From Candidatus Rubneribacter avistercoris (GTDB lineage Bacteria > Actinomycetota > Coriobacteriia > Coriobacteriales > Eggerthellaceae), in contig DXCU01000004.1 of NCBI GenBank assembly GCA_019115845.1, forward strand, positions 1-44,560: 44,560 nt of DNA, written 5' to 3'. A program made the position numbers and the translations under genes. The notes below the pieces were generated by a model, which was not told the origin of the DNA, did no database searches, and saw nothing but the letters and a program-made list of their open reading frames with translations. This document shows, piece by piece, positions 24,596-33,889 of this stretch (its first letter is position 1; each line of letters opens with the position of its first letter).

Positions 24596-26056
24596 TCAGA
24601 TGGATGGACTTCCGTCGCGTTGCGAATCTTTGCCGCATTGCGAGCCCACGTGGGGCCACGCCGGGTCCTCGCCGCGCTGCGCCTTCGGGTCCAGCAGGTC
24701 TATGAGCTCGTCGCGCGACCCCACCCCCAGCTTGGCATAGATGTGGTTGGCGTGGGTCTTCACCGTGGATTTGGAGATGAACAGCCTGTGTCCGATGTTC
24801 GTGTAGCTGCGTCCCTGCAAAAGCGCCAGCAGCACCTCCCCTTCGCGCGGAGTGAGCTGGTGGCGTGCGCCGATGGAGGCGCAGAGCGCTTCGGGGATGG
24901 AGGCGGGCTCGTCGCGCTCGTGCGAGCGTTTGAGCGTTTGCAGCAGGTACACCGCTATCTCGGCCACCACCGCCGCCAGCAACACGACAACGCAGATGAA
25001 GCAGCCCGTGGGAACGTCCACTGCGGCGCGCAGCATCCTCCCCAACGAAAACAGCAGGTCCTTGGCGCAAAACGCCAAACACGCCAGCGAGGAGAACGAC
25101 GAGCCGAGCACGCCGCGCATCGACGCGAGCATGCCGAAGAACGCCACGTCCATCTGGGCGTACACCGCGAACAGCAGCACCCACAGAAAGCTGATGGAGC
25201 TGTCGGAGACAGCCGCTGCCACCAGCAGCACCACAAGCAGGCACGTGGTCAGCGACCAGTAGAACGGCGAGATGAACCCCGTGCGCTGCCCAAACCGCCC
25301 GACCAGCGCGATGATCCCTGCGGAGATGAGGGGCGACACGACAAGCAGGACCTGCGCGCCGTAATCGCGGTAGCCATCCTCGTTCAAGATGAGCAGCCCC
25401 TGCACGAACCTCGAGGCGAACACGGCAACCACCACAAGGCCGACCATCCCCCACGCCTCCCCAAGCGATGCGCCGCCCTCGGAACGTCGCTTTTGATCGG
25501 GCACGTTGGCAACGGGTAGCAACTCGGCGCGCAAGCACCAAAACGACAGGAAGAGCGAGCCCAGCCGCACCCCGAACGACGCGAGGCTCCCCTCTTCGCC
25601 AAGCCCGAAGATAAGCGGCGGCAAGCAAGCGAGCGCAGCCGAAAGCGCCGAAGATCCCGAAAGGCAGATCACGATGTCCTGAAGCGATTTCTCCTCGTAC
25701 GCGACAAGCCACAGACGGCAGTACCCCGCGAACCCCATTGAGAACAGCGTGGTGGAACCCAGCAGCAAAGCATCCGATGCCGCCGCGGCCCCAAACCGGA
25801 GAAGGTAGACCTCCTGCATGACGAACGAGGCCGCAAGCAACGCAAGCGACAGGATGGCGCACCCCTTGGCCCTGCGCACGCATCGCTCGCCAAGGACGAG
25901 AAGCGCGATCCACGACAAAGCGGAGGCCAAGCCAAGCACAACCTGGTAATCCATGGAAAGCGTCGTGTAAAAGCTGTAAGCACGCTGGTAGACCAGTACG
26001 AGCACGACGAACCCGAACGACGTCCATGCGCGCCTGCAAGCCCCCGTCTCTCCCAC
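24596..26056 (-). CDS. Membrane-spanning LuxR-family regulator (LuxR4)
   Basis: GTG 26056, with GGAAGGGGGCGG upstream, gives 486 residues; an in-frame ATG at 26089 would add eleven but overlaps a TATCAT that looks like the -10. About ten to twelve membrane segments start at WTSFGFVVLVLVYQRAYSF; the C-terminus carries LTPREGEVLLALLQGR ... STVKTHANHIYAKLGV. A tail of about 25 residues extends past the usual end of the helix-turn-helix. It precedes the exported OYE-type reductase (189 bp apart), which is the likely regulatory target. Confidence 0.9.
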   Translation of the reverse strand: MGETGACRRAWTSFGFVVLVLVYQRAYSFYTTLSMDYQVVLGLASALSWIALLVLGERCVRRAKGCAILSLALLAASFVMQEVYLLRFGAAAASDALLLGSTTLFSMGFAGYCRLWLVAYEEKSLQDIVICLSGSSALSAALACLPPLIFGLGEEGSLASFGVRLGSLFLSFWCLRAELLPVANVPDQKRRSEGGASLGEAWGMVGLVVVAVFASRFVQGLLILNEDGYRDYGAQVLLVVSPLISAGIIALVGRFGQRTGFISPFYWSLTTCLLVVLLVAAAVSDSSISFLWVLLFAVYAQMDVAFFGMLASMRGVLGSSFSSLACLAFCAKDLLFSLGRMLRAAVDVPTGCFICVVVLLAAVVAEIAVYLLQTLKRSHERDEPASIPEALCASIGARHQLTPREGEVLLALLQGRSYTNIGHRLFISKSTVKTHANHIYAKLGVGSRDELIDLLDPKAQRGEDPAWPHVGSQCGKDSQRDGSPSI

Positions 26057-26199
26057 GGCAACCGCCCCCTTCCAACGGATCGGCACCATGATACCCCATA
26101 GGGCAGCCTCCGGAACCCGCCGCAGCGCCGCGTGCGCCCGCCGCGCTTGCTGCACGCCGCAGCGCACCGACCTCCCGCGCAGCGCGGCACGCATCACGC

Positions 26200-27045
26200 C
26201 TAGGCGTCCCGCGACGTCAAGACCTCCTCGGCCACGAACGCGCGAATGAGGGCGCTCACCTCGTCGGGCGCATCCGTGTTCGCGTTGTGGCCGGCGCCCG
26301 CCACCCAATACAGCGGCAGGTCCTCGCCCGCCGCCCATCGTTTGTTGTAGCGCTTGGTGGAACCGGCCGCATCCTCATCTCCGCACATAAGCAGCGCGGG
26401 ACAGTCAACACGGTACGCGCGATCGGCGGCGATGGCATCCGCAATGGCCGAAAAGCCGTGCCCCGCAAGCCGGCAGTATTCGTCCCTTCCGTACTCATCC
26501 ATCATCGAGCGCATGAGCGAGCGCCCGTAGGCGCTCGTCGCGCACCCGGCGCTGCCCGCAGCAAGCAGCAGCTTCCAAGGAAACAGGCGGTACAGAGGCT
26601 CGGTGCGGCGCAGCGCCCACAGGTCGAACCCCGTGGAATAACGGCGCTTGAGCGGCACCGAGTCGATGGAGACGAAGCCGCCCGCGCAACCGGGATGCAG
26701 CTCCATGAGCATCTGCGCCACGTAGCCTCCCATGGACTGCCCCACCAAAACGGGCCGTGTCACCCCTTCTGTCTGCAAGATGCCGAACAGGAACTCCGCC
26801 ATGTCCTCCAAGCGCCAAGACAGCGCGAAGGGACGCGAGGCCCCGTGCGACGGCGGGTCCCACGCCAGGCAGTCGAACTCGTCGGCAAGGGCGTCCAACT
26901 GCCGCTCGAACAGCCGATGCGTGGCCGTCAGCCCCGGAAGGAACACGAGCGTCGCCCGGTTGGCCAAAGCGGCCCCCGCCCAGCTCGTCCAATAGCAGAC
27001 GGAGCCGAGCGGGGTGGCGAAGCGTTTCTCGTACAGCGCGGGCAC
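26200..27045 (-). CDS. Alpha/beta-fold hydrolase
   Basis: The 281-residue product has the alpha/beta-hydrolase pattern: FLPGLTATHRLFERQL (oxyanion region), AWDPPSHGAS, nucleophile elbow GQSMGGY with Ser104, MCGDEDAAG (acid) and GAGHNANTDAPD (catalytic His). It has no signal peptide, so it is cytosolic. Start is GTG 27045 with AAGGAGG six bases upstream. It may be transcribed after EttA (34 bp apart). Substrate cannot be assigned; family members cleave esters, amides or C-C bonds. Confidence 0.9.
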   Translation of the reverse strand: MPALYEKRFATPLGSVCYWTSWAGAALANRATLVFLPGLTATHRLFERQLDALADEFDCLAWDPPSHGASRPFALSWRLEDMAEFLFGILQTEGVTRPVLVGQSMGGYVAQMLMELHPGCAGGFVSIDSVPLKRRYSTGFDLWALRRTEPLYRLFPWKLLLAAGSAGCATSAYGRSLMRSMMDEYGRDEYCRLAGHGFSAIADAIAADRAYRVDCPALLMCGDEDAAGSTKRYNKRWAAGEDLPLYWVAGAGHNANTDAPDEVSALIRAFVAEEVLTSRDA

Positions 27046-27078
27046 AGGCCGCCTCCTTCGTCGGTTGCGCCGCCCGCG

Positions 27079-28761
27079 CTAGTCGCGGGTCAGCTTGCGA
27101 TGGATGCGGTGCGGCTTGGCGGCTTCCTCGCCCAAGCGCTCCACGCGGTTTTTCTGGTAGCTTTCGAAGTTGCCCTCGAACCAGTGCCAGTTCCCCGGGT
27201 TCTCGTCGGTGCCCTCCCAGGCCAGGATGTGCGTGGCCACGCGGTCGAGAAACATGCGGTCGTGGCTGGTGACCACCACGCAGCCGGGAAACTCCAGCAG
27301 CGCCTCCTCCAGGCTGGAAAGCGTCTCCACGTCCAGGTCGTTGGTGGGCTCGTCCAGAAGCAGCAGGTTGCCGCCCTGCTTGAGCGTGAGCGCCAGGTTC
27401 AGGCGGTTGCGCTCGCCGCCCGAGAGCACGCCGGCGGGCTTTTGCTGGTCAGAGCCCTTGAAGCCGAACGCCGACACGTATGCGCGGCTGGGAACCTCCG
27501 TCTCGCCCACCATCATGTAGTCCAGGCCGTCGGACACCACCTCCCACAGCGTCTTTTTCGGGTCGATGCCCTCGCGCCCCTGGTCAACGTAGGAAAGCTT
27601 CACCGTCTCGCCCACTTCCAGCGTGCCGCCGGAAAGCGGCTCAAGCCCCATGATCATTTTGAACAGCGTGGACTTGCCCACGCCGTTGGGGCCGATCACG
27701 CCCACAATGCCGTTGCGCGGCAGGTCGAACGACAAATCGTCGATGAGCACGCGGTCGCCGAACGCCTTGCGCAGGTGGTCGGCGACGAGCACCTTCGACC
27801 CCAGGCGCGGGCCGGCGGGAATCTGGATGTCGGTGAAGTCCGTCTTCTTGGACGAGGCCGCCGCTTCGGCCGCCATCTGCTCGTAGCGCTCAAGACGCGC
27901 CTTGTTCTTGGCCTGGCGCGCCTTGGGGCTGGAACGCACCCACTCCAGCTCGCGCGCCATGCGCTTGGCCAGCTTCGCGTCGCGCTGGCCCTGGGCCTCC
28001 AGACGGGCGGCCTTCGTTTCCAGGTACGTGGAGTAGTTGCCCTTGTAAGGGTAGAGGTGCCCGCGGTCCACCTCGCAAATCCACTCGGCCACGTTGTCCA
28101 GGAAGTAGCGGTCGTGCGTGACGGCCAGCACCGCGCCGGGATAGCGATGCAGGAACTGCTCGAGCCACAGCACGCTTTCGGCGTCCAGATGGTTGGTCGG
28201 CTCGTCCAAAAGCAGCAGGTCGGGGGCTTCCAGCAGCAGGCGGCACAGCGCCACGCGGCGCCGCTCGCCGCCGGAGAGCACGTTGACCGGCATGTCGGGG
28301 TCGGGGCACTGCAGCGCGTCCATGGCCTGCGAAAGCTGGCTGTCCAAATCCCACCCGTTCGCCGCGTCGATGGCGTCTTGCAGCTCGCCCATCTCGGCCA
28401 TGAGCGCGTCGTAGTCGGCGTCCGGGTCGGCCATCTCCGCGCCGATGGCGTTGAAGCGCTCCACCTTGGCCAGCACGTCGGCGAAGGCGACCTGGATGTT
28501 CTCCAGCACGGTCTTGTCCTCGTCAAGCGGCGGCTCCTGCTGGAGGATGCCCACGGTGTAGCCGGGCGTCAGTCGCGCCTCGCCGTTGGACACCTCCTCC
28601 AGCCCCGCCATAAGCTTGAGCAGCGTGGACTTGCCCATGCCGTTGGGCCCCACCACGCCGATCTTGGCGCCGGGGAAAAACGACAGCGTCACGTCGTCTA
28701 AGATGACCTTGTCGCCGTGCGCCTTGCGCGCCTTGTACATTTGGTAGATGAATTCCGCCAT
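27079..28761 (-). CDS. ettA: ABC-F protein EttA, energy-dependent translational throttle
   Basis: The 560-residue protein matches EttA in length and order: MAEFIYQMYKARKAHGDKVIL, Walker A GPNGMGKSTLLK, signature LSGGERRRVALCRLLLE with LLLLDEPTNHLD, an Arg/Lys-rich inter-domain linker (YEQMAAEAAASSKKTDFTDIQIP), then second Walker A GPNGVGKSTLFK and LSGGERNRLNLAL with LLLLDEPTNDLD. It has no membrane domain. EttA binds the ribosomal E site and couples the first peptide bond to cellular energy state. ATG 28761 has AAGGAG upstream. The call within ABC-F is firm on length and N-terminus. Confidence 0.93.
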   Translation of the reverse strand: MAEFIYQMYKARKAHGDKVILDDVTLSFFPGAKIGVVGPNGMGKSTLLKLMAGLEEVSNGEARLTPGYTVGILQQEPPLDEDKTVLENIQVAFADVLAKVERFNAIGAEMADPDADYDALMAEMGELQDAIDAANGWDLDSQLSQAMDALQCPDPDMPVNVLSGGERRRVALCRLLLEAPDLLLLDEPTNHLDAESVLWLEQFLHRYPGAVLAVTHDRYFLDNVAEWICEVDRGHLYPYKGNYSTYLETKAARLEAQGQRDAKLAKRMARELEWVRSSPKARQAKNKARLERYEQMAAEAAASSKKTDFTDIQIPAGPRLGSKVLVADHLRKAFGDRVLIDDLSFDLPRNGIVGVIGPNGVGKSTLFKMIMGLEPLSGGTLEVGETVKLSYVDQGREGIDPKKTLWEVVSDGLDYMMVGETEVPSRAYVSAFGFKGSDQQKPAGVLSGGERNRLNLALTLKQGGNLLLLDEPTNDLDVETLSSLEEALLEFPGCVVVTSHDRMFLDRVATHILAWEGTDENPGNWHWFEGNFESYQKNRVERLGEEAAKPHRIHRKLTRD

Positions 28762-29186
28762 CGGGATGCTCCTTTTCGTTACGCCGGTTCGTCTGCCGAC
28801 GGGCACACTGCACTGCGCCACAGCGCGCCGCCAGCCCGCGTGCCAACACACACCGCAGCGTGCCGCCAGCCCGCACCGGTTCGTCTTTCGCCCGCCCATT
28901 CTACCAAGGAGTATTCAAAGGCGCAGCAAGAACTCACGCTCTCCGCAAAGCTGTCGCGCACATGCTCCTCTGAGCTAGCCGAGCTTCGCGGCGCGTATGC
29001 CCCTTCCTCCTTCTTGGGCACGAGCGCCCTTTTCAGGAGCCGGACGCCCCGCCCCGCGCCAATCAACACGGCCCCATTGCAAACCAAAAGCACCCAAAGC
29101 GGCCAATCGGCACGGCAAACGATGTCCGAGTTCCAGAGTCTCCCTCCGCACCCTAAAAGGAAGGAACGCCTTAAGGGAAAGAGGTG
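28762..29186. promoter_or_regulatory. Leader of ettA and gene-free spacer
   Basis: On the minus strand TAGAAT (28898-28903, after TGG) is the likely ettA -10, leaving a leader of about 130 nt. The leader contains two copies of GCCGCCAGCCCGC about 34 bp apart, which could form alternative hairpins. From 28904 to 29186 nothing gene-like is visible. Confidence 0.4.
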
Positions 29187-29565
29187 CTACCGGTTCTCGA
29201 ACAGACCAGCGAAGTAGATGGGGAGGTGCACCACCTTTTCCGTCGCCTCCACATTGCAGGGGTCCAAAACATACCCGCGTTCTAGTCCGTAATTTGCAAC
29301 GTTCATTGAGGCGCTTGAGAACAAAGCGCTTGTTCGGGTTGTTGAGCTCGCTTGGAACAAGGTCGTAGATTTCTTTGATCGCAAGCTTATCCCGGTCGGC
29401 GTACTTGCTGATGTCCTGACGGTACAAACGCTTGATGTCGTCTCGCACCATGCGTGTTTGCGCGAGGTCGTTGGTAGCTATGAACGTTGCCACCGCATTG
29501 GACATTCCGTTCGCCCAGCAGAATTCCTCAAAGCTGCACCTCATCGAGGAAGATAAGCGTGATAA
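29187..29565 (-). pseudogene. Decayed AAA_14/DUF4143-type ATPase
   Basis: Pieces of an ATPase of the same broad family as the gene at 4821 occur in order but in different frames: LIFLDEVQ (Walker B) near 29535-29560, then SFEEFCWANG, RDDIKRLYRQDISKYADRDKLAIKEIYDLVPSELNNPNKRFVLK in a second frame, and after another shift YGLERGYVLDPCNVEATEKVVHLPIYFAGLFENR ending at TAG 29187-29189. The N-terminal Walker A region is absent and the part between Walker B and SFEEF is deleted. It cannot make a working ATPase. It is a relic, preceded by a 33-bp-period repeat. Confidence 0.65.
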
Positions 29566-29588
29566 TCTGCCGCCTGGTAGCGGATCAT

Positions 29589-29667
29589 CACCTTTTCCAA
29601 TAAAAATCAGGGATAGTTTTGCACCTTTTCCAATGGCTTCTTGTCGTTGTTTTACACGTTTTCCAAT
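29589..29667. repeat. Three copies of CAC(C/G)TTTTCCAAT at exact 33-bp spacing
   Basis: Copies start at 29589, 29622 and 29655. The 33-bp period equals eleven codons; on the minus strand each unit reads as (N/H/Y)WK-x-CK followed by a variable hexapeptide. The array lies immediately upstream of the ATPase relic. No gene function is assigned. Confidence 0.6.
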
Positions 29668-29846
29668 TGGTATGCGCCAGTCTTACCCCCTCGTTTTGCG
29701 GGGGCTCTCCCCCATTCGACAAAACACCGCACTTGTGGTGTGCCGCCCGCTCGGCCCATCCCGTAGCATCCTTCCCGGCGAAAGCGCGAATCAAGCTCGC
29801 GTCGCCACGATCCAAGCAATGCACGTTCAGACAAGGAGGATCATCT

Positions 29847-31487
29847 ATGGAACAGAGCACCTTGCCAGATCAGAGCCGTCGCACGTTTCTCAAAACGGCC
29901 GGCGCGGCGCTCGCGGGAGCGGCGGCGCTCAGCATCGTTGGCTGCTCGCCGAAGGGAGGCGCCGCAGGCAGCAGCTCACATGCAACAGCAGGCGCAGACA
30001 CGAAATGGGACGAGGAGTTCGACGTCGTGGTTGTGGGCGCGGGGTGCGCAGGCCAGGCAGCCGCCATCACAGTGGCGCTGGAAGGCAATGGTGCAACGTG
30101 CCTTTTGGCCGAAAAGGGCACCATGCCCGGCGGCAACAGCCCCTACTGCAAGGGCACCATCGTCTACGCCGAAGACGAGGAGGCGTTCAACCAATACATG
30201 CTGGAAATGCGCGGCGAAGAGGGCACCACGCCCGACGACGTGATAGCCGCCTACGCCAAAGGCGCAACCGAGAACTTCGACTGGGTGTTCAACACCTTGG
30301 GCGGCGTGTTGGAGGAGGCCTCCATCGTGGCTCCGTCCACCAAAGACGATCCGCTGGCCACCTCGCCCGAATGGCCCGAGTTCGAGCATTGCTACGCGCT
30401 GGGCAAGCTCACGGTTGCCGGCAACAAGGACGTGGAGATCAAGGGCGACAAGCACATCACAAAGCTGCTTGACCGCGTGATAGCCGACCACGCCGATGCC
30501 ATCGAATACCGCACGGATGCGCCCCTGACCGAGCTGGTGCAAGATCCGTCCACCAAGCGCATCCTAGGCGCGGTCATCGGCGGCAAGAACGTGCGCGCCA
30601 AGCGCGGCATCATCATGTGCACAGGCGGTTTCGAGGCCAACCCCACCATGCGCCAGGACTTTATCGGACAAGGCGGCGCCGAGCCGGCCATCAACGAACT
30701 TAACACCGGCGACGGGCACAAGGCATGCATGAAGGTGGGCGCGAACTTCTGGCACATGGAGCACGTGGCCGGCTTCTGGATGGCCGGGCGCGACCTCGCA
30801 AATACGAAGTTCACGAACAACCAGATCATCTCGCCATGCCCCAAGCAGTTCGGCATCACGGTGGGCGTCAACGGACGACGCTACTACATGGACTGGGATG
30901 GCTATTCCAACAAGTCCGAGATTGCCTACCAAGACGATGTGTCGCTGGCTGTGGGCAGCCGCCATGGGCACATGCAGATCGGTGGCGAATGGCCTCATCT
31001 TGCGCAACCGCGTAAGGCATGGTTCGTGTTCGACCAGGCGGGCCTTGAAGCCGGCGCCATTCCCGCCAGCACCACAAGCGACCCCGTGGCCGACAAGCTG
31101 GCCTATTCTGCAAACACCATAGAAGAGCTGGCTGTCCAGATGGACGTGCCCGCCGACGAACTCAAAGCCACTGTTGACCAGTGGAATGAATGCTGCGCCA
31201 ACGGTAAAGACGTGTACTTCCACCGTCCGGCAAAAACGCTCACGCCCGTTGCCACGCCGCCGTTCTACGCGCAGCTGTGCATTCCATCGTTCCTCAATAC
31301 CGACGGCGGACCGGTGCGCAGCGCCAAAGGCGAGATTCTCGATCCCGACGGCAACCCCATTCCCGGCCTCTATTCAGCCGGTGAGTTTGGCTCTATTTGG
31401 AGTGGCGTGTACCAAGGCGGTGGCAACGTGGCCGAATGTCTCATCTTCGGCCGCATCTCGGCTCGCAACGCCCTCGCAAGCGAGTAA
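29847..31487 (+). CDS. Tat-exported FAD-binding oxidoreductase with altered active-site motif, lipobox
   Basis: The 546-residue protein begins MEQSTLPDQSRRTFLKTAG (twin-arginine) with SIVGC as lipobox. FAD-binding motif DVVVVGAGCAGQAAAITVALEGNG is followed by the family's MPGGNSPYCKG, IIMCTGGFEANPTMRQ and a C-terminal NPIPGLYSAGEFGSIWSGVYQGGGNVAECLIFGRI. The fumarate-reductase signature GxHGxxRLG, present in the paralogue at 18697, is replaced by SGVYQGGGNVAE, removing the substrate-binding Arg. The acceptor is therefore probably not a dicarboxylate; 3-ketosteroid-dehydrogenase-like proteins carry related glycine-rich ends. AAGGAGG seven bases upstream fixes ATG 29847. It is convergent with LuxR5. 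Confidence 0.9.
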   Translation: MEQSTLPDQSRRTFLKTAGAALAGAAALSIVGCSPKGGAAGSSSHATAGADTKWDEEFDVVVVGAGCAGQAAAITVALEGNGATCLLAEKGTMPGGNSPYCKGTIVYAEDEEAFNQYMLEMRGEEGTTPDDVIAAYAKGATENFDWVFNTLGGVLEEASIVAPSTKDDPLATSPEWPEFEHCYALGKLTVAGNKDVEIKGDKHITKLLDRVIADHADAIEYRTDAPLTELVQDPSTKRILGAVIGGKNVRAKRGIIMCTGGFEANPTMRQDFIGQGGAEPAINELNTGDGHKACMKVGANFWHMEHVAGFWMAGRDLANTKFTNNQIISPCPKQFGITVGVNGRRYYMDWDGYSNKSEIAYQDDVSLAVGSRHGHMQIGGEWPHLAQPRKAWFVFDQAGLEAGAIPASTTSDPVADKLAYSANTIEELAVQMDVPADELKATVDQWNECCANGKDVYFHRPAKTLTPVATPPFYAQLCIPSFLNTDGGPVRSAKGEILDPDGNPIPGLYSAGEFGSIWSGVYQGGGNVAECLIFGRISARNALASE

Positions 31488-31514
31488 TCCATCCCGCGCG
31501 CTTCGCCTGCGGGA

Positions 31515-31547
31515 TGCGGGAACGCAGCCTCTCTCCGCATTCCCGCA
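31515..31547. terminator. Hairpin between convergent flavoprotein and LuxR5
   Basis: TGCGGGAA (31515-31522) pairs with TTCCCGCA (31540-31547). It is preceded by a second, weaker pair ATCCCGC...GCGGGAT. No T-run; possible bidirectional terminator. Confidence 0.35.
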
Positions 31548-31630
31548 GGCGGCGGCGCAGCCTCTCTTCCACGCTGCGCGGACGGCGATTCTAGATCAAC
31601 TCCCCCGGGTGCACCACAACCGCAGCGGCG

Positions 31631-33319
31631 CTACAGCGCTTTCATGAAATCGATGAGGTCCTGTTTGGAATGCACGTCAAGCTTCTGGTAGATATTTTTC
31701 ACGTAGCTGCGCACGGTATGTTCGGACAGCACCAATTCACCAGCGATGTAGGATGAACTGCGGCCCTCAGCCAAAAGCTCCAACACCTCGGACTCTCGCT
31801 TGGTCAGCCCGTAGTTCTCGCGCACGTATGCCAACCGGTCGTGTTTGGCAGACTGCTGGGACTGAAATTCAGAGGATTCGCCACCTGCATTCGCAAACGC
31901 GCCCGCGCAGTCCTCATTCCCTCTCGAAGACACAACCTCGCCACCGGTGCTTCCCTCCAGCCCGCGCGCCCCCGCAACGCTCCCGCCATCCGCTCGCTTC
32001 GCCAATTCAGCTATTTCTGCGGCGCGCATGCTACATACACACACTTCGGCAAACAAGGGACGCACACGTGGGATGGCGTCGGTCAGAAGAAGTCCCACGC
32101 TAGCCGCTAAAAGGCAGATCATACCCGCAATAACAAGCATCTGCTCGATACCGCCCGTACCGCCAATCCACCACATGACCAAACGCCCGCTCTCGCGGAA
32201 GAACAGATGAAGAAACCAGAAGAACCCCACTATCAGATACGGTGGCACCGCACGGTGTCGCGCCACATCATAGGATACAAACCAGAGAAATCCCACCTGA
32301 AACAAATTGGTGATTGCAATGAGCGTGGCGCCAACCTCACCCAGCACGGGATCGAGCGTTGAAAGCAAGATCACGCCCACAGACAGCGCCGCCAACTGCA
32401 ACTGCCAGAGTGTCGAGAATTTGAGTCGTCGCCCCTTCACCAGCGTCCACCAGATCACACCAATGCCCGCACACGTCACGCTCACGTGCTGGATCAGCTG
32501 GAACAGCGGCGAGAGCTTGATGGAATCGCCGAAAGGAAATCCGCGCGACACGCCCAGCACGAAGCTGAACAGCGCAATGCCCGCCATCAGACGCACTGTA
32601 GTGGATAGCGGTTCGAGCGCATACACATTATCAGGTGCCGGCGCGCGCCACCCTTCGGCTTCGCGCGTATCGAGCGTTTTCTGCGCTTGGCCGTACATGG
32701 CCAGAATAACCGCAGGCAGCAGCATGCTGATGAAAAACGCGGTGTTCTCTGCCGCAAACCCAATGAACACCCCGAACACCGTAGACAAGGACAGCGACCC
32801 GAACGCCACGAACAGCGCCTCGCGCAACCCCAACCGAATGTAGAAGTTGATCCACATGCCGCCGCCCCACGCCAGCCCAACCCCCGAGCACACGGCCGCA
32901 ACCAGGGTAAAAGGCAAATCCGGCATAAGAGATTGCACGAAGAACAGCAAGCTTCCCGCCGTCATGAGCAACGCAGACACCCAACCAAGCACCTTCTGCG
33001 CATGATCGGGAAACGCCTGACGCACGGCAAAGAACCCCAGCACCACGATGCACGCGCAGCGAGCGAAATTGATGGCGACCGTCGTGAGCCCCGAGTCAAC
33101 CCAAATGTAGCGCGCGTACAGGATGCACTGTATCCACACGAGCACCAGGCTCGTTCCGAAAAACGACGGCGCAAGCCACGAGCCGTACGCCTCAAAAAGC
33201 CCTCGAAAACCCGATGCTTTCTGCGCCCCGGCCTCGTTCCCCACGCGCAACGCACCCCCCGTCCGTCCGCTCGGAACGCGGTCTCGCCCTACCGAAGTAT
33301 CCGATCGCCTCGTATTCAT
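31631..33319 (-). CDS. Membrane-spanning LuxR-family regulator (LuxR5)
   Basis: From ATG 33319 the protein has 562 residues: an Arg-rich head, about twelve membrane segments beginning WLAPSFFGTSLVLVWIQCILYARYI, a long polar linker (about residues 435-500, SVAGARGLEG ... SEFQSQQS) and a helix-turn-helix LTKRESEVLELLAEGR ... HTVRSYVKNIYQKLDV. TATAAT ends only six bases before this ATG, so the mRNA would be leaderless; GTG at 33240, behind GGGGGG, is the alternative start and would still keep all membrane segments. It lies tail-to-tail with the flavoprotein at 31487, its nearest reductase; control of that gene would have to act in trans across both genes. Confidence 0.88.
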   Translation of the reverse strand: MNTRRSDTSVGRDRVPSGRTGGALRVGNEAGAQKASGFRGLFEAYGSWLAPSFFGTSLVLVWIQCILYARYIWVDSGLTTVAINFARCACIVVLGFFAVRQAFPDHAQKVLGWVSALLMTAGSLLFFVQSLMPDLPFTLVAAVCSGVGLAWGGGMWINFYIRLGLREALFVAFGSLSLSTVFGVFIGFAAENTAFFISMLLPAVILAMYGQAQKTLDTREAEGWRAPAPDNVYALEPLSTTVRLMAGIALFSFVLGVSRGFPFGDSIKLSPLFQLIQHVSVTCAGIGVIWWTLVKGRRLKFSTLWQLQLAALSVGVILLSTLDPVLGEVGATLIAITNLFQVGFLWFVSYDVARHRAVPPYLIVGFFWFLHLFFRESGRLVMWWIGGTGGIEQMLVIAGMICLLAASVGLLLTDAIPRVRPLFAEVCVCSMRAAEIAELAKRADGGSVAGARGLEGSTGGEVVSSRGNEDCAGAFANAGGESSEFQSQQSAKHDRLAYVRENYGLTKRESEVLELLAEGRSSSYIAGELVLSEHTVRSYVKNIYQKLDVHSKQDLIDFMKAL

Positions 33320-33325
33320 GGAGGC

Positions 33326-33331
33326 ATTATA
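33326..33331 (-). promoter_or_regulatory. TATAAT box placing LuxR5 transcript start at its ATG
   Basis: A consensus -10 with six bases (GCCTCC) to ATG 33319; the expected start site is the A of ATG. The CGCCGCGGCG palindrome at 33339-33348 lies just upstream. Confidence 0.5.
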
Positions 33332-33523
33332 CCGAAAGCGCCGCGGCGACCCGGCAAGAAGCGGATGGCGCAGAAGAGTCGCCCCCATCACCGCCCGACA
33401 GAAACCGCGCAGCGCAGAAGGGCCGCGCATCATCGCCATCTGGCAGGAAACTCGCAGCACGAAATCCCCGGCACACGCGGCCGCGGCCCAGCCTTATTGG
33501 CAGCCTAACGGCTCGGCACGCCC

Positions 33524-33889
33524 TCACATCCCACGCACGATAGCGCCGAAGGGCAGCAGCGCGAGCTTCGCCTGCTTGAAGCACTGCAAACCGAAGGGGA
33601 TGCCGATGACGGTGACGCACAGCAGCACGCCGTTGAACAGGGCCTCAAGCGCCAAGAACACGCCGCCGAACACGAACCACAGCACGTTCATAAAAGCCGA
33701 CGGCGCGCCCCCGCCGTAGACCACCTCTTTGCCGAACGGGAAGAACGCAAGCCCCGCCATCTTGAAGCACTGCCTGCCCACCGGGATGCCCACGATGGTG
33801 ACGCACCACACCAGCCCGACAAGAACCCAGCTCATGCCCTGCCAGAACCCGGCGAACACGAACCACAGCACGTTGCCCAGAACGCTCAC
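33524..33889 (-). CDS. YccF-domain membrane protein
   Basis: The 121-residue protein is two copies of a YccF unit: NVLWFVFAGFWQGMSW...TIVGIPVGRQCFKMAGLAFFPFGKEV and NVLWFVFGGVFLALEA...TVIGIPFGLQCFKQAKLALLPFGAIV. It should be an inner-membrane protein of unknown function. GTG 33889 (GGAGG six bases upstream) overlaps the tlyA stop as GTGA, so it is translationally coupled to tlyA. Confidence 0.9.
   Translation of the reverse strand: MSVLGNVLWFVFAGFWQGMSWVLVGLVWCVTIVGIPVGRQCFKMAGLAFFPFGKEVVYGGGAPSAFMNVLWFVFGGVFLALEALFNGVLLCVTVIGIPFGLQCFKQAKLALLPFGAIVRGM

Noticed and set aside
26287..28701. Long plus-strand open frame over the hydrolase and ettA
   Set aside because: Runs antisense across two recognised genes and has shadow composition.
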